The notes under the pieces are model-generated. The model saw only the letters and a program-made list of their open reading frames with translations. It was not told where the DNA came from and searched no databases. The position numbers and the translations under genes are program-made. A stretch of 64,000 nt of DNA from Owenia fusiformis (lineage: Eukaryota > Annelida > Polychaeta > Sabellida > Oweniidae). Shown here in pieces: positions 33,974 to 47,130 of the stretch (position 1 is its first letter; the number at the start of each line of letters is the position of its first letter). Location of the stretch: positions 15,174,181 to 15,238,180 of the forward strand of contig CAIIXF020000010.1 in assembly GCA_903813345.2 (NCBI GenBank), given 5' to 3'.

Positions 33974-34671
33974 ATGTCCAACAATGAAAGTGAAGTTACT
34001 GTATCAACCCATGTAGAATCTCAATTAATATACATTTACATTAGGCTTCTTGCAATACTAGCCCATCAAAATATTGAAATACAATGTAGTCAGCTCATTG
34101 ATGTGTTTATACCTCGTATCATATATTGGATACAAGATATAATGTAGATGTATATTGCACTTGTAACACACTTTTATTGCATTTTTGAGCGGTGTTGAAA
34201 TGCGTATTTTATAATCAGTCCACTTTGCATTTGAAGTTTTGATCGGATCTTGCATATTATCTCACAAACATTCCCAATATCCTGAGTAAGTGCATCATGT
34301 ATCATATCTATAAATGAATGTGTACCATACCTTTTCTACATTGCATTGTATGAAGACTGTGAAATATGTAGAACTACTAGTGGTGGCAAAATACAACTTT
34401 CTACTCGCAACTGAACATGTTGACAGTTGCATAATGTTATCAGAAAGTTGTATTTCGTCGGCACTAGATCAGGCAGGCCTGAATGATATGTGACATCAGC
34501 TTACATAACAGCATTTATCAATGACACTTATCAATGTAGCATCTTTTCACAAACGCTAAACTAAATCTTTTATTCTTTTTGTAAATTTCATATAAATTTG
34601 GAATTTGTGTTAAGTTTGTGAAAAGGATCTGCTTTGATGAGTGGTCATCTAGTAAACTGAAAGACTGTACC

Positions 34672-34950
34672 ACGTGACTATGTTATATGACTACACCATG
34701 TGACTATGTTATATGACTACACCATGTGACTATGTTATATGACTACATCATGTGACAATGTTATATGACTACACCATGTGACTATGTTATATGACTACAT
34801 CATGTGACAATGTTATATGACTACACGATGTGACTATGTTATATGACTACACCATGTGACTATGTTATATGACTACACCATGTGACTATGTTATATGACT
34901 ACACCATGTGACTATGTTATATGACTACACCATGTGACTATACCATGTGA
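34672..34950. repeat. 26-bp tandem repeat, ~10.5 copies
   Basis: The unit CACCATGTGACTATGTTATA followed by TGACTA is repeated with a few changes (CATCATGTGACAATG variants alternate in the middle). Each unit carries CATGTGAC; the first copy has CACGTGAC. Confidence 0.95.
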
Positions 34951-37179
34951 CCATCTCAGGAGAATTTGACTATTAACTCCCTCGGGACTTCAAACTAGTC
35001 TAGTACCACTATAAATATTATAACAGTATACATGCCAATCGAAGTTTGGACAAAGTGGTACAGAATATAATGCAGGGAGTGTAGCCTTATGATTTTATAT
35101 ATACATGTATTACATTCTTTGAAAGATTCATATTTAAAACACAATCTCTAAACCAAGCAACAGTCTATATCTAGTCATGTGTGCTTTCCTAAACTGAACT
35201 TCATGTTATCATGTATATACAATTTAAAAATCTTATGATTCAGTGGGAATAGCACTCAATATTTGTACATAAATATGAGTTTTTCAAAGTATTGTCAAAG
35301 CCAAACAATGTGCAGTAAACCTTCATAAGCAACTCATAAGGCTGAACAATAGTCAATAACAGGTCAATCAGCAAGGCAGCATCTTATAAAAGATCAAATG
35401 GAGCATTTGCAGTATTCCATATTTTGCTCCGACAGTGTAAATAAACAAAAGAATGCTTGCCTTATCTAGGGATCTGTAGAGAAATCAACACCGATTGTCA
35501 TTTTACAAATGCATAGCCTAAAAGGAAATCACTGTGTTGGCAAGTGAAAACCTTGAGGTCAAGTGGAGATCTTGTCTATTGAATGAACCAGTATGATCTG
35601 AAGATCTAATGATCAACACTACTTAGTGTTTTGTATTAAGATATTTTAAGGCACAAACTGAAAATTGTTATATATACGGCATACATTTGATACAGATCTG
35701 AAATGTCTGATTTAAGGTTACTTTTATTTATAAGATTAGCTAAGTTTTTATATTGTTGATCCTTTATTACAATCAAGAGATGGTGGCTCACTAAAACAAG
35801 ACACTAACATATGCCCGAGTCTGTTGTCTTTTCTGTGCTTCAAAATATTTTAAAATGAATACAGTATTAAAATGGAATGAACATCTTATAGTTCAGTGTG
35901 TTATAAATATGGACAGTAGGTTTCATGATATGTACAGTATGTTATTTGAGATGTTACTTAAAGTTATATGCATTGATTTGTATTCCATCAGATGAGTTTA
36001 TATATGATTGTTGTATATGTTATATTTCATCTCATAAATTTGAACTTAATGTATGAATGTATGAAATTACTAATTAGCTTATGAAAATTGTTCCCGACTT
36101 GTAATTCTTAGCTCAAGAGTAATCATATTTCTAATTGATCCAAATGAAGTCAAAATTAAATGTGCAAGAGTTACAAATAATGATAGGCATACTAATACAC
36201 ACTGTACGTGTTTTCATTAATTACATCCAAATGATCACATGACATGACGTGAAGAGTGACCATGTGTCGTAACACATATATACGTGAAATACATGGCATG
36301 TATGTGCTTAGCTCCATATTACCTGACTGACCAACTGATTTCTTTGCAGTAAATATTTTACATTTTGGTATTTTAGTAAGTTATTTTAGGTTACAACTTA
36401 AATGGCGTAAAACTCATCTTAGGAAAACATGTTTTTCAAGTTTTAAAGTATGATTGAAATTGAAGAGCAATTATGAGCTCTTTGCATGTATTTTGGCAAT
36501 AGTATTTTCATGAATTATCATGAATTCACTGTTGCATGAAGTGTTTTTTCTGTTAGAATATGGTAATAATGGCCAATAATGATTACAAATGATCAAAAAA
36601 CCGAAATGTTTTCTTTAAATATGAATTTCAAAGATATACCATCGAAACGCTATGTATACCTTATTGAACTTTCTTGTATTGGATGCTAAAGAAGAGTATT
36701 GCATTCTACTTTATCAAATGCAGATAATTAACATGATATTAAGTTTCATGAACAATATATGAAAAGTTGTATGCAAATATGAAAGATATTTTATTCTGTT
36801 ATATGTATATGTATGTTGGTTTTATTGTTAATTCTCAGAACAATGCTTTTTGGTATTCAACTTATTGAAACAGGTTTTTGGATGTTAATGTTCATGTATA
36901 TGTAAGTTAGATTCATTCTTTATGAGATTTTAGATGTTCTATACTTCTGAATGCCAGAGCAAGAAAAATATTTTCTGTCAAATTAAAGGTAGAATCAGAT
37001 CTACAAGTGCTGATGAAAATGCAAGATTCGTGTAAAACATTTATTATAAAAACCTTTTCCCAGAATAAAGTATGAACTATTTATTATCAGGACACTAGAA
37101 AATACATGTTGTGACAAGAAATAATAATAATGAGAGTCCAAAATAAACTAAATTTGAAATAATTTTTGTCAATGCTGCC

Positions 37180-37254
37180 GGTACATCTGATTCTGCCTTT
37201 AAGAGGTACATCTGATTCTGCCTTTAAGAGGTACATCTGATTCTGCCTTTAAGA
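37180..37254. repeat. 25-bp perfect triplication
   Basis: GGTACATCTGATTCTGCCTT followed by TAAGA occurs three times head to tail without a mismatch. Confidence 0.95.
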
Positions 37255-39709
37255 ATGACTCTTCTATATATGATGGGTTTGTCAAAATAGAGAAACTAAT
37301 GTGCAATTATCTGAAAGATGGCTGCACAGCTTTATGATTTTAAAATGTGAGAATATTTTACTCATATCATTGCAAGAGTAATTCACTGTTTGTACAATGT
37401 ACGTATCAAGTATTAAGGACTTTGAATCTTAAGATATTAAAAAAGGACATGGGGTTCTAGGCTAAAAAAATTGGAAGGAATTTCTATCATCAAATATATT
37501 TCCTATACTACCACATGTATAACTAGCTAAAGTATACTCTTAGCAATTTATAAAATATTTAAAACATTTATTAGGCAGTATTACAGGCATTTATATTTTA
37601 ATTTTCAATATAATATGGTGCATATCTTTCATTGTAGGTTATACTATTATAATGATATACTGTACATGCAAAAAGTGAAATTTAGGCCTTGTCCTTTGGT
37701 TGAAAATTGAAACTTTTTTAAATTAGTTTTAAATACATTTTATGTCTATAACTTGTAGGTTATTCACAATATTGAGATAAGGATTTCATTAGCTTCCTTG
37801 AAGACATGACATGGTAAAATACTGTAATCTGCTGAAAAATATCACATTGAAATTAGACTTCAAGAATATTTTCTCCTGGAAATAGGCAATATTATATACT
37901 TTCATAACTGGCAGTATTCAAAGAATTATTAAAGTTTTATGGCATTATTTTGTTTATTGTGTTAACATTATTTTATTAATCATGTGGTAATTTTGAGACT
38001 TGTTCTTTGAATATCTGAATTATTTGAATAAATCGAACTTCAGTTTTAATGAGTTTGTTATGTACATTTAATTTAGTTTGTATTACATATAATATCAATA
38101 ACTGAAAAGATTGAGTGTTAATTCATGACAAAGTCGAATTGACTGGAGTTCATACATGTATAGCTTAGTAGAATACTTCTAAAGAATTATCAACCCTCTA
38201 ATAATAATAATCTAGGTAAACTAATGAATCTTTTCGTACAAAAACGAAAGATGTAGGCCATGTGTGGAATGAGTTCTGAAAATAGCACATGGTCATGAAA
38301 TTTCATCACAATGGCCGAAAGTACACACTGACCTTAATCTCTTGTATTCAACCGTATTCGTGACGATGGGGAAAGTGAATTCATCAGGACACATTTCCTT
38401 TTGATTTAAAGATTGTTCCATCGGAAGGGCCTGTACTACCATTACATTTTCTAAAAGTATTATTTCTAAAGAAGAAATTGTCACAAGTGTTCCTTTCCGT
38501 GAAAATAACATTAAAAACCTGCAGTATGAGCATATTTTAAAATTAATCTTAAAATTACTTTTGGCATACTCCGAACCCCTATGCCCTTTGGGGTAAGACG
38601 ATAATTGTGATAATCGGGTCCTTCCCAGTTTATTCAATTATCGCTAATGCAAATAACAAAGGCTTCCACTGCGTTTCAAACAGCGTTGTTACTGTGTAAG
38701 TTTATAGTTACAAGTATGTAAGTGATTTGTATCCGTCAATGTTCACTTTCGAAACAGTAGGTTTTGGATAATACACCAATGCATCAATTAGGTTGGTGTT
38801 GGATGTTGGCTTGATACTACCGAAGCAAATCTGGCACAGTAAGAGATCAAAGCCTATCAGTGGCATTCTTAGCAATGATGTTCTGAGTATCAGGATTAGT
38901 GACTGACAGTTGAGAGGAATGCTTTGGTTTTGATTTGATCATCAAATCGGCTAAAATGAGACATTTCGATTGTATGACTTTATTTTATAGATTATGACAA
39001 TAGTTCCGATATTATCGCAGAGGTCATTTTGCTTTTGATTCTTTGTTTTGAGATACCAGTATTTGAAATTGGTCACACTTTTATGTATTTCGTTTCATGT
39101 TGTTCATACGCATATAAACTACAATTTGCGTATCAAAAAATGTAACTTGCAATGTCTCAAACTTGGTCACGAGCCGAGTTTGGCCAATTTATTTGTTAAT
39201 TGGGTTTTTATACGAGTATATTACATGTGTTCTACATTCCCTGTTTGATAAGTTCGTCAAGTTCAAGAGTGAGTCAAGGGAGCTGTAGTGTAACGAGCCA
39301 GATACTAGACATAAATTCAATGCCGCGGGAGTCGAAACCAGGACCTTCCGCTCCTAAGTCTGACGCTCTACTCTCGAGACAATACCAACTATATAGGCTG
39401 TAGCAGCGACTTGCTATCATCATTACAGAACTATGAGCAATATCAAAGCGCATGGGACATTCATACCACAATTACCGAAAATGGAATTTGCCCACCCAAA
39501 TCGCCAATTTTAGTGTAATTGAGCCCACTTATACATGACTAATTAAATCCATCCATCCAAAACCATTACTCACTGGTAAAACATTTCTACATTTCAGGAA
39601 AAAAGGATGAGGTTCAGATAAGCTGATCACAATTTGAACTTTTAGTTATGGCTCTGATACTATATAGGACGATTCTTTTGGACATTTTCAAACATCACCT
39701 GACAATTAC

Positions 39710-40765
39710 ATTACTGCAGTGGTCGAGGAAGTATCCTTGGGCCGTTGCTCTTCCTAATAAACGTGAATGATTTGCCTGATATGTATCTTCAAAATGTTTA
39801 ATCAGTGGCGCTAATGATACGTCAATAGTTTACTGCGAACAAGCTCAAATGACCACCATCTCATACTTCAACTTCAAAATGATATTCGATGGTAGAAAAT
39901 TGGTCTGAACATCTGGAAACTTGAATTTGAGCCAGAAGGAGCAGAGTTGATTTTTTCAGAGTAAAGTGAATAATTATCTTCAGATTGTATTTTAAAAATG
40001 GTCATGGAATTACAGGGTGACACAAAAAGTACCAACCACACTATGTTGCATTTCGTTTTTGTCTGGTCAACTTCGGACTTGTTCTTTGGCATTTTAAAAC
40101 TAGACTGCACAGAGCAACTCCACGAGACGTTTCAGATATCTAGCTCAACTAGATGCACTTTTATGATCATTCAGTACAAGATGTGTTCTAAATGTCAGAC
40201 AATCTGGATTCTACAGGCAAAATTATTGATGACCCGAGCACATTCCCCACAGAAATGACCGTGGTGTTTTTGGTGATTTCTCTCTTCGGGTCTTCTAGCT
40301 ATGGTTTGGGGATTTGCTTCAAACACAAGATTCTTCAAGTTCCCTCTTGTAATGCTCATGAAAAGTGCATAAAGTCGATGTAGTATTTTGAAACATCTTG
40401 CGTAGTTGCTCCATGGAGTATAGTTTTATTGTGTGAAAGAAAAAGTCAGAAATCATGCAGACAAAAAAGTTGTGCAAAATAATGTGGGTGTCAATTTTTG
40501 TGTCACCCTGTACTCGAACTGACAATCATAAACATATTGGCTTCTACTTTGACAACAAGTGTCCGTTATCATTCTAAACATTCTGAATCGCAGGCAAGAC
40601 CTCAACAGAGCCAAAATTGACCTTATTCTGAACACATAATTGACAACTCAAATACCAGTGGATGGATTTTGAACAATGTGGACTCTCGAACCTGTGATTG
40701 CGAGTCACATGAGTCATTTACATATTTATTTTTAGCTGCCCCGTAAAAATAAATAAAGTAAGTTT
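39710..40765 (+). pseudogene. LINE reverse transcriptase relic, split by a MITE
   Basis: 39725-39780 reads GSILGPLLFLINVNDLPD, the conserved reverse transcriptase block after the palm motif; frameshifts and stops follow. After the MITE at 40011-40512 the relic resumes with TDNHKHIGFYFDNKCPLS, the usual 'HKHLG' block of CR1/jockey-type LINEs. It ends near GCTGCCCCGTAAAAATAAAT followed by AAA (about 40735-40758). Much of the middle is deleted. Confidence 0.75.
40011..40512. mobile_element. Mariner-type MITE with ~170-bp inverted ends, inserted in a LINE relic
   Basis: TA-CAGGGTGACACAAAAAGT at the left and AATTTTTGTGTCACCCTG-TA at the right bound 502 bp. The two arms match over about 170 bp (for example GAGCAACTCCACGAGACGTT vs the inverse GAGCAACTACGCAAGATGTT). 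No coding content. Confidence 0.85.
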
Positions 40766-41331
40766 CATTAATTCATTGAAATCATTCAGTTAATTGTGGA
40801 TGATATATCACGTTATAAAAGTAAAACCCAGCAAGATAAAATTTATTCATATCTCTTTGATGATCCCAACTCACCCGTGATAAATTAGACTATCTCCATC
40901 TCTTAAGTTGACCTCAAAATTTCTCCTCGAAAACTGTTAATGGATGCATTTTTAGATAATCTGACTACCTTAAACCCCACTTACTCGATCCCATGGTGTG
41001 ATTGGGCGCCCCATCTAGGTTGACAGTAGGTCCCCGTCAGTATACTCCATTTAAAACATGCCAGAGATAATGGATAACAGTGGATGTGATTTATTCTTAA
41101 AGTTCCTTGTATGTAAGCTTATATGTAACAATTGTATTTGAAAGTGGACAAAAAATGCCATAAGGCGATTTGCCGCATGATTATGTACGATGTCATGAGA
41201 AATATTATAATGAAATAATAAATTTTGTTAAAATAATTACCTGTTGATCAAGCAAGCGAACGTTAAGACCCTTACTTATTTTAATGCGACTTCTTGATCA
41301 CTTGTAAAGGTCGAACAAATCAATGCCAGTA

Positions 41332-41482
41332 TAGTAAAACCTGTGTATATTGAACATTTCGAAAAAAATGTTGAATGTTGGTAGGTGTTCACTACAGAGA
41401 GGATAATTTATACAGAAGTCGGCACTGTATGTGCGGAGGAAGGGTGTTCACTAGAGAGAGGTGTTCACTGTGTTTTACTGTA
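41332..41482. mobile_element. Pogo/Tigger-type MITE, second copy
   Basis: AGTAAAACCTGTGTATATTG followed by AACA at the left and GGTGTTCACTGTGTTTTACT at the right are inverted. It is the same family as 22241-22435, about 150 bp long, with TA at or near both ends. Confidence 0.7.
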
Positions 41483-43395
41483 TTTTCTTGGATTTTAAAA
41501 AAGCACGAACTTTAAGGTCCGTGAAATAACTTCTAATGCTCATGCACTTAGATTCCTTCCACTCCATCTTATGACAGGGTATAGTGATTTACACTTAGAA
41601 GGTAATCAAATATATAAGTCAGGTCAAAAACCTGACCGGGTGCATAATACATGAACCGTATAATATAATGGCCTTGTTTTATAAGTCTCTGTATTAAAAA
41701 ATTATGGTGAAATGAGGTGAAATGAATTGTGGACGTTTTTGCCCCATGCTGCATATAGAATAACGATTGATGAGATTCCGTTCACACCCTTCAAGTTTGG
41801 CCTATTGTGTCAGGAGTTAGTTACCAGTTTCACCACCAGGTGGCTAATTCGGGTCAAATAACGCGACAGATGGAAAGGTCCTAACTTCAATATCCATAAG
41901 ATTTATTGAATCAATTTTCATAAAACGTGTTTGAGTTTCACAATTATATACTGTATATATGTATATGAGAACTTTAGGATCAACCCTCGTATGCAACTGA
42001 AAAAATGGCCAGGAAAAGAAAATATTATCTGTCGAGTGCAATTTATATGTTATTTTTCATGATTTTATAACATTGGCTCTATGGAGAATTTATCCGACCA
42101 AGACGTCATATTTTCAAAGAAAACCATCATGATAAACCATGTCATCTCATTTCTTCTCAGCCCTGAGATGTTTCAGGTGAAACAGAAAGATGCTATACGT
42201 ATCAGAATGAAAGAGAACTAAAATTTCAAAGTTGATGAACAATTTTGAAACCACATTTCTATTTGTGCAATTTTATATGTAGCTTTCAAATATAGTATCA
42301 AATTTTGAATAGTTTATGATGAAAATCAGGATCACTGCATCTAGTTCAAGGAACAAAGTTATGTTGATTAAAGCATAAATTTCTTTGATAATTCAAATAC
42401 CAGTGGATGGATTTGGCTCAAATTTTATATGGCCGCTTTAAACGGGCTTTCATTTCACACACTATCCAATGGAGGATTTCAGTTGATAAACGTCATTATA
42501 AATTTATTTATTTACAACAGAGCGAAGTGCGTCAGCAGCATTTTTTCAAAAAAACGCTAATGGATCTTAAATCATTATATTGTAAATGTGCCGTATTCTT
42601 TCATGAATATGAGAAAGCTACTTCAGATGAAGAAATATAGCATCTTAAAAAAATCAGTTAGCGTCAGATATCATTTTGTATATTTCTTCTTATACTCTTT
42701 TTCCAGCAACTATTTTTTCAAAAGGTCGAGACGTATCAATTAATGAATTAATGGAAATCAATTCAGTTTGATTTATGATATTGATATGCATATGACGCAT
42801 GTGTAAAAGTCACGCTGATACTGACTTGTGAAGTGGCAGGTTACTCACATACTCGCCTACGAGTTTAATTTTCAAAACTTCATACATTGGTCATCCAAGA
42901 TGGTGTAATCACAATATCAGAATAAACAGATAAAGGCGTAGATCTCATTAACCACAGGGACCGGAATAGATAGTGGAGTAGAATTGTCCCAAGCCCATTC
43001 CTGCACTATCTGTGTAACATTAACAATGTTGACCCGAGCTGCCCATTGGGGGTAGTAATGGGTGACACTCAGATATAATGTATACTGTGTCTCATAAGTC
43101 GGCACTGGCTGGTGATGTTACAAAATGTTGTTTTTATTATGTATTTTATATGTATAATGTAATATCAGTGACACAAAAATAAACTATTTTAAACTAAAAA
43201 AACTAAACTGTAACAGGGATTCGAACCTTTGTACACATAGTGATTCGGGGGGGGAAGGGGAGATCTGATCCTTTCTGCGAATTCTTCTGTTCCATTTTGA
43301 GGCCCGTAGCCAGTGGGGGGGGGGGATATTCGAGCAAACCACGGGCCTGTCAAAGAAGGTATTACATATGAATGAAGGAATGCATATGATAACCA
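41483..43395. other. Gene-free stretch with decayed repeats
   Basis: No gene recognised. CAGTTTCACCACCAGGTG followed by (G/T)CTAATT at 41828 is shared with a HAUS5 intron at about 9122. TCAAATACCAGTGGATGGAT at 42393 is shared with 40646. A 77-codon frame at 42407-42640 has no motif. A 51-bp palindromic copy of the AGGCCCGTAGCC repeat lies at 43302-43352. Confidence 0.4.
43302..43352. repeat. Minimal palindromic AGGCCCGTAGCCAG element
   Basis: AGGCCCGTAGCCAG, a G-run, and CCACGGGCCTG within 51 bp: both inverted ends of the family at 11993, 15479 and 62497 with almost no interior. Confidence 0.55.
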
Positions 43396-43740
43396 TGCAC
43401 TTTTACATCGAGTGTCCAAACTCTGCCAAGATTTGGGACGACTTCAAAACAATGTTGACATAATTGGCGGGAAATTAGATCAAGAAAACTGGCATAAAAC
43501 CAAAGCTATTAATTTTTATCTTATAATATTATACGAATACGCAAATAAAGAATATTGTGAAACTAAAATCACCTTTATCCAAATAAAAGAAATCATAACA
43601 TATAAAATGTTATTATTTTATTGTATATTTACATGTATTTCCCATTATTCATGGATCATTTCTATTCCAACTTATAAACATGTTAATATTGAATTGCACA
43701 GGCGATTTTACAAAATGATAGTTATTTACATCATATGCAC
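43395..43740 (+). pseudogene. Possible LINE C-terminal relic beside the satellite
   Basis: One frame reads HFYIECPNSAKIWDDFKTML before a stop, resembling the region after the zinc knuckle of Tx1/L1-type LINEs (H-x-F-x-ECP-x-S-x-x-W). Stops and frameshifts follow. Weak evidence alone, but a clearer relic of the same type lies on the other side of the satellite. Confidence 0.4.
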
Positions 43741-43749
43741 ATAATTCGT

Positions 43750-46232
43750 GTTGAGTAGTGTGCTCTTATACCTCATATCATTACTTTACATATGTTATAG
43801 TTTGGAAAAGCTAGAGTCATTTGAGTAATGCGCTCTTATACCTCATATCATTACTTTACATGTTATAGTTTGGAAAAGCTAGAGTCATTTGAGTAATGCG
43901 CTCTTATACCTCATATCATTACTTTACATGTTATAGTTTGGAAAAGCTGGAGTCATTTGAGTAATGCGCTCTTATACCTCATATCATTACTTTACATGTT
44001 ATAGTTTGGAAAAGCTGGAGTCATTTGAGTAGTGCGCTCTTATAACTCATGGCATTTCTTTACATGTTATAGTTTGGAAAAGCATGAGTCATTTGGGTAG
44101 TGCGCTCTTATACCACATATCATTACTTTACATGTTATAGTTTGGAAAAGCTGGAGTCATTTGGGTAGTGCGCTCTTATACCTCATATAGATAGTTAATT
44201 AACTGGACCTCACTTCAAAACCCTGAAAACTGAATATGAAAAAACAAGTGAATCGACTAGATGCGAGTAGAAATAATCTTGATTTACGCTATTAAATATT
44301 CAAAAGTCAGTCAAAGTCATATCATATTTGAAATCTACATATAAAAGTACATCTACAAATTTGGTTTTGAAAATTGTTTATCAACTTTGAAAATTTAATT
44401 TTTTTGAAAATGTGACTTCGGGTTGATTTCCCATAGACCCCATAGTATAGTTTGGAAAAGCATGAGTCATTTGGGTAGTGCGCTCTTATACCTCATGGCA
44501 TTACTTTACATGTTATAGTTTGGAAAAGCTGGAGTCATTTGGGTAGTGCGCTCTTATAACTCATGGCATTTCTTTACATGTTCTAGTTTGGAAAAGCTGG
44601 AGTCATTTGGGTAGTGCGCTCTTATACCTCATGGCATTACTTTACATAGTTTGGAAAAGCTGGAGTCATTTGGGTAGTGCGCTCTTATACCTCATATCAT
44701 TACTTTACATGTTATAGTTTGGAAAAGCTGGAGTCATTTGGGTAGTGCGCTCTTATACCTCATATCATTACTTTACATGTTATAGTTTGGAAAAGCTGGA
44801 GTCATTTGGGTAGTGCGCTCTTATACCTCATGGCATTACTTTACATGTTATAGTTTGGAAAAGCTGGAGTCATTTGGGTAGTGCGCTCTTATACCTCATA
44901 TCATTACTTTACATGTTATAGTTTGGAAAAGCTGGAGTCATTTGGGTAGTGCGCTCTTATACCTCATATCATTACTTTACATGTTATAGTTTGAAAATTT
45001 GGAGTCATTTGGGTAGTGCGCTCTTATATCTCATATCATTACTTTACATGTTATAGTTTGGAAAAGCTGGAGTCATTTGGGTAGTGCGCTCTTATACCTC
45101 ATGGCATTACTTTACATGTTATAGTTTGGAAAAGTTGGAGTCATTTGAGTAATGCGCTATTTACTCATATCATTACTTTACATGTTATAGTTTGGAAAAG
45201 CTGGAGTTAGTTGAGTAATGCGCTATTTACTCATATCATTACTTTAAATTTTATAGTTTGGAAAAGCTGGAGTCATTTGGGTAGTGCGCTCTTATACCTC
45301 ATGGCATTACTTTCTTTACATGTTATAGTTTGAAAATTTGGAGTCATTTGGGTAGTGCGCTCTTATACCTCATGTCATTACTTTACATGTTATAGTTCGG
45401 AAAAGCTGGAGTCATTTGAGTAATGCGCTATTTACTCATATCATTACTTTACATGTTATAGTTTGGAAAAGCTGGAGTTAGTTGAGTAATGCGCTATTTA
45501 CTCATATCATTACTTTAAATTTTATAGTTTGGAAAAGCTGGAGATAGTTGAGTAATGCGCTCTTATACCTCATGTCATTACTTTACATGTTATAGTTTGG
45601 AAAAGCTGGAGTTAGTTGAATAATGCGCTCTTATACCTCATGTCATTATTTTACATGTTATAGTTTGGAAAAGCTGGAGTTAGTTGAGTAATGCGCTATT
45701 TACTCATATCATTACTTTACATGTTATAGTTTGGAAAAGCTGGAGTCATTTAGGTAGTGCGCTCTTATACCTCATATCATTACTTTACATGTTATAGTTT
45801 GGAAAAGCTGGAGTCATTTGAGTAATGCGCTATTTAGGTAGTGCGCTCTTATACCTCATATCATTACTTTACATGTTATAGTTCGGAAAAGCTGGAGTCA
45901 TTTGAGTAATGCGCTATTTACTCATATCATTACTTTACATGTTATAGTTTGGAAAAGCTGGAGTTAGTTGAGTAATGCGCTATTTACTCATATCATTACT
46001 TTAAATGTTATAGTTTGGAAAAGCTGGAGTCATTTAGGTAGTGCGCTCTTATACCTCATATCATTACTTTACATGTCATAGTTTGGAAAAGCTATGGTCA
46101 TTTGAGTAATGCGCTATTTACTCATATCATTACTTTACATGTTATAGTTTGGAAAAGTTGGAGTTAGTTGAGTAATGCGCTATTTACTCATATCATAACT
46201 TTACATGTTATAGTTTGGAAAAGTTGGAGTCA
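43750..46232. repeat. 68-bp satellite array, over 30 copies
   Basis: The consensus unit starts ATGTTATAGTTTGGAAAAGC, continues TGGAGTCATTTGGGTAGTGC and GCTCTTATACCTCATATCAT, and ends TACTTTAC (68 bp). A shorter variant (about 61 bp, GAGTAATGCGCTATTTACTC in the middle) appears from about 45140 onward and alternates with long units. A unique 265-bp segment interrupts it at 44187-44450. Copy divergence is low, mostly one to four changes per unit. Confidence 0.97.
44187..44450. other. Unique segment inside the satellite
   Basis: About 265 bp without the 68-bp unit, starting at GATAGTTAATTAACTGGACC and returning to the satellite at CATAGTATAGTTTGG. No coding potential or obvious inverted ends. 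It could be an insertion or a remnant of original DNA. Confidence 0.5.
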
Positions 46233-47125
46233 GATATTTGTATTTGTGGCAAAGTTTTACTCAGCAAAAGTAAGCTTCTCACAATTAGTTCAAAAATGGT
46301 TTGAGAATGAACCAACGCTGTTTGAACAATCCCTCAAACTTACATGGATGCAAAAACTTCTCAGAGATGGCTCTTGGCAAGAAACTGCCTTAAAATTATC
46401 AATGTAAAATCAAGAAATGAGCTTTTTAGGTGTGATTCAAAATCACTTCAAAAAGTTGAGGAACAATTTCGAATGATTTCAGGAAAGATTTTGTTCATGT
46501 TCTGAGAATTCACACAGAACAGAAAGAAAAACAAGCTGAACAAGCTATGTGTAATACATGGGGGAAACATACCAAAAATCAAAATGTTCAATATATATTA
46601 CAAAATACAAAGGTTAACAATGAAGTAATTGTACTACAAGATGTATTTCAAAGTTCAAAAAGACTTCTAACGCTATCAGAATTCAATGACAAATTCCACA
46701 CTAATATTAATTTTTAATATCTAAAAAACACTGTTCCTAAATCTTGGCTAAGAGACGTCATGGAGAATAATCAGAATATCACTGATTACGAAAGAAACAA
46801 AGCACATGTAAAAAAGTTTCTTACTCAGTTAAAGATTAGTAAAATAATATACTGGGAATTTGTTCAGAACCTAGAAAAGAATTCAAAATATATAGAAGGA
46901 TGGAATAAAGATCTAAATTTGTCACTCAATCAAAATGATTGGAAGAAGATAAATAAACTTAACAAACTGAGTAACTATGAACCAAAGTCCTTCATAGATT
47001 TTTAGCAACTAATACATACTTAAAAATGTGTGGACTCATAGAGTCAAACATTTGCACTTTTTGTAAAGCAAATCCTGAAACGGTTTGCCATCTTCTGTAT
47101 GAATGTACTATTGTAAGTGCTTTAT
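46232..47125 (+). pseudogene. Tx1/L1-type LINE C-terminal relic
   Basis: Broken frames give, in order, SLKLTWMQKLLRDGSW, NNEVIVLQDVFQ with LSEFNDKFHTNINF, WNKDLNLSLNQNDWKKI, and HRFLATNTYLKMCGLIESNI followed by CTFCKANPETVCHLLYEC. The last is the zinc-binding end (CxxC...HxxxxC) of L1/Tx1-type reverse transcriptases. At least three frameshifts. The 5' side merges into the satellite, and a pogo-type fragment cuts the 3' side. Confidence 0.75.
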
Positions 47126-47130
47126 TAAAT

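Larger units (their letters stand above)
32582..39700. other. FBXO33 3' region and gene-poor DNA
   Basis: No further gene recognised. The first part is probably FBXO33 3' UTR. A lone mariner-like end (AACAGGGTGTCTCAATTTTT, 33203) has no partner that I found. A 114-codon minus frame at 38293-38637 shows no known motif. Confidence 0.4.

Noticed and set aside
33760-34147. Overlapping frames on both strands
   Set aside because: They lie mostly across the 33802-33973 MITE and have no motif.
34672-34950. Possible CRISPR-like array (26-bp regular repeats)
   Set aside because: There are no unique spacers; units are head to tail, and the genome is eukaryotic.
38293-38637. 114-codon minus frame
   Set aside because: No motif, no repeats, no convincing splice sites and no neighbours of its kind. 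Length alone is not enough in A+T-rich DNA.
42407-42640. 77-codon plus frame (MDLAQILYGRFKRAF...)
   Set aside because: Starts in a dispersed repeat also seen at 40646. No recognisable domain; may be a LINE remnant but cannot be supported.
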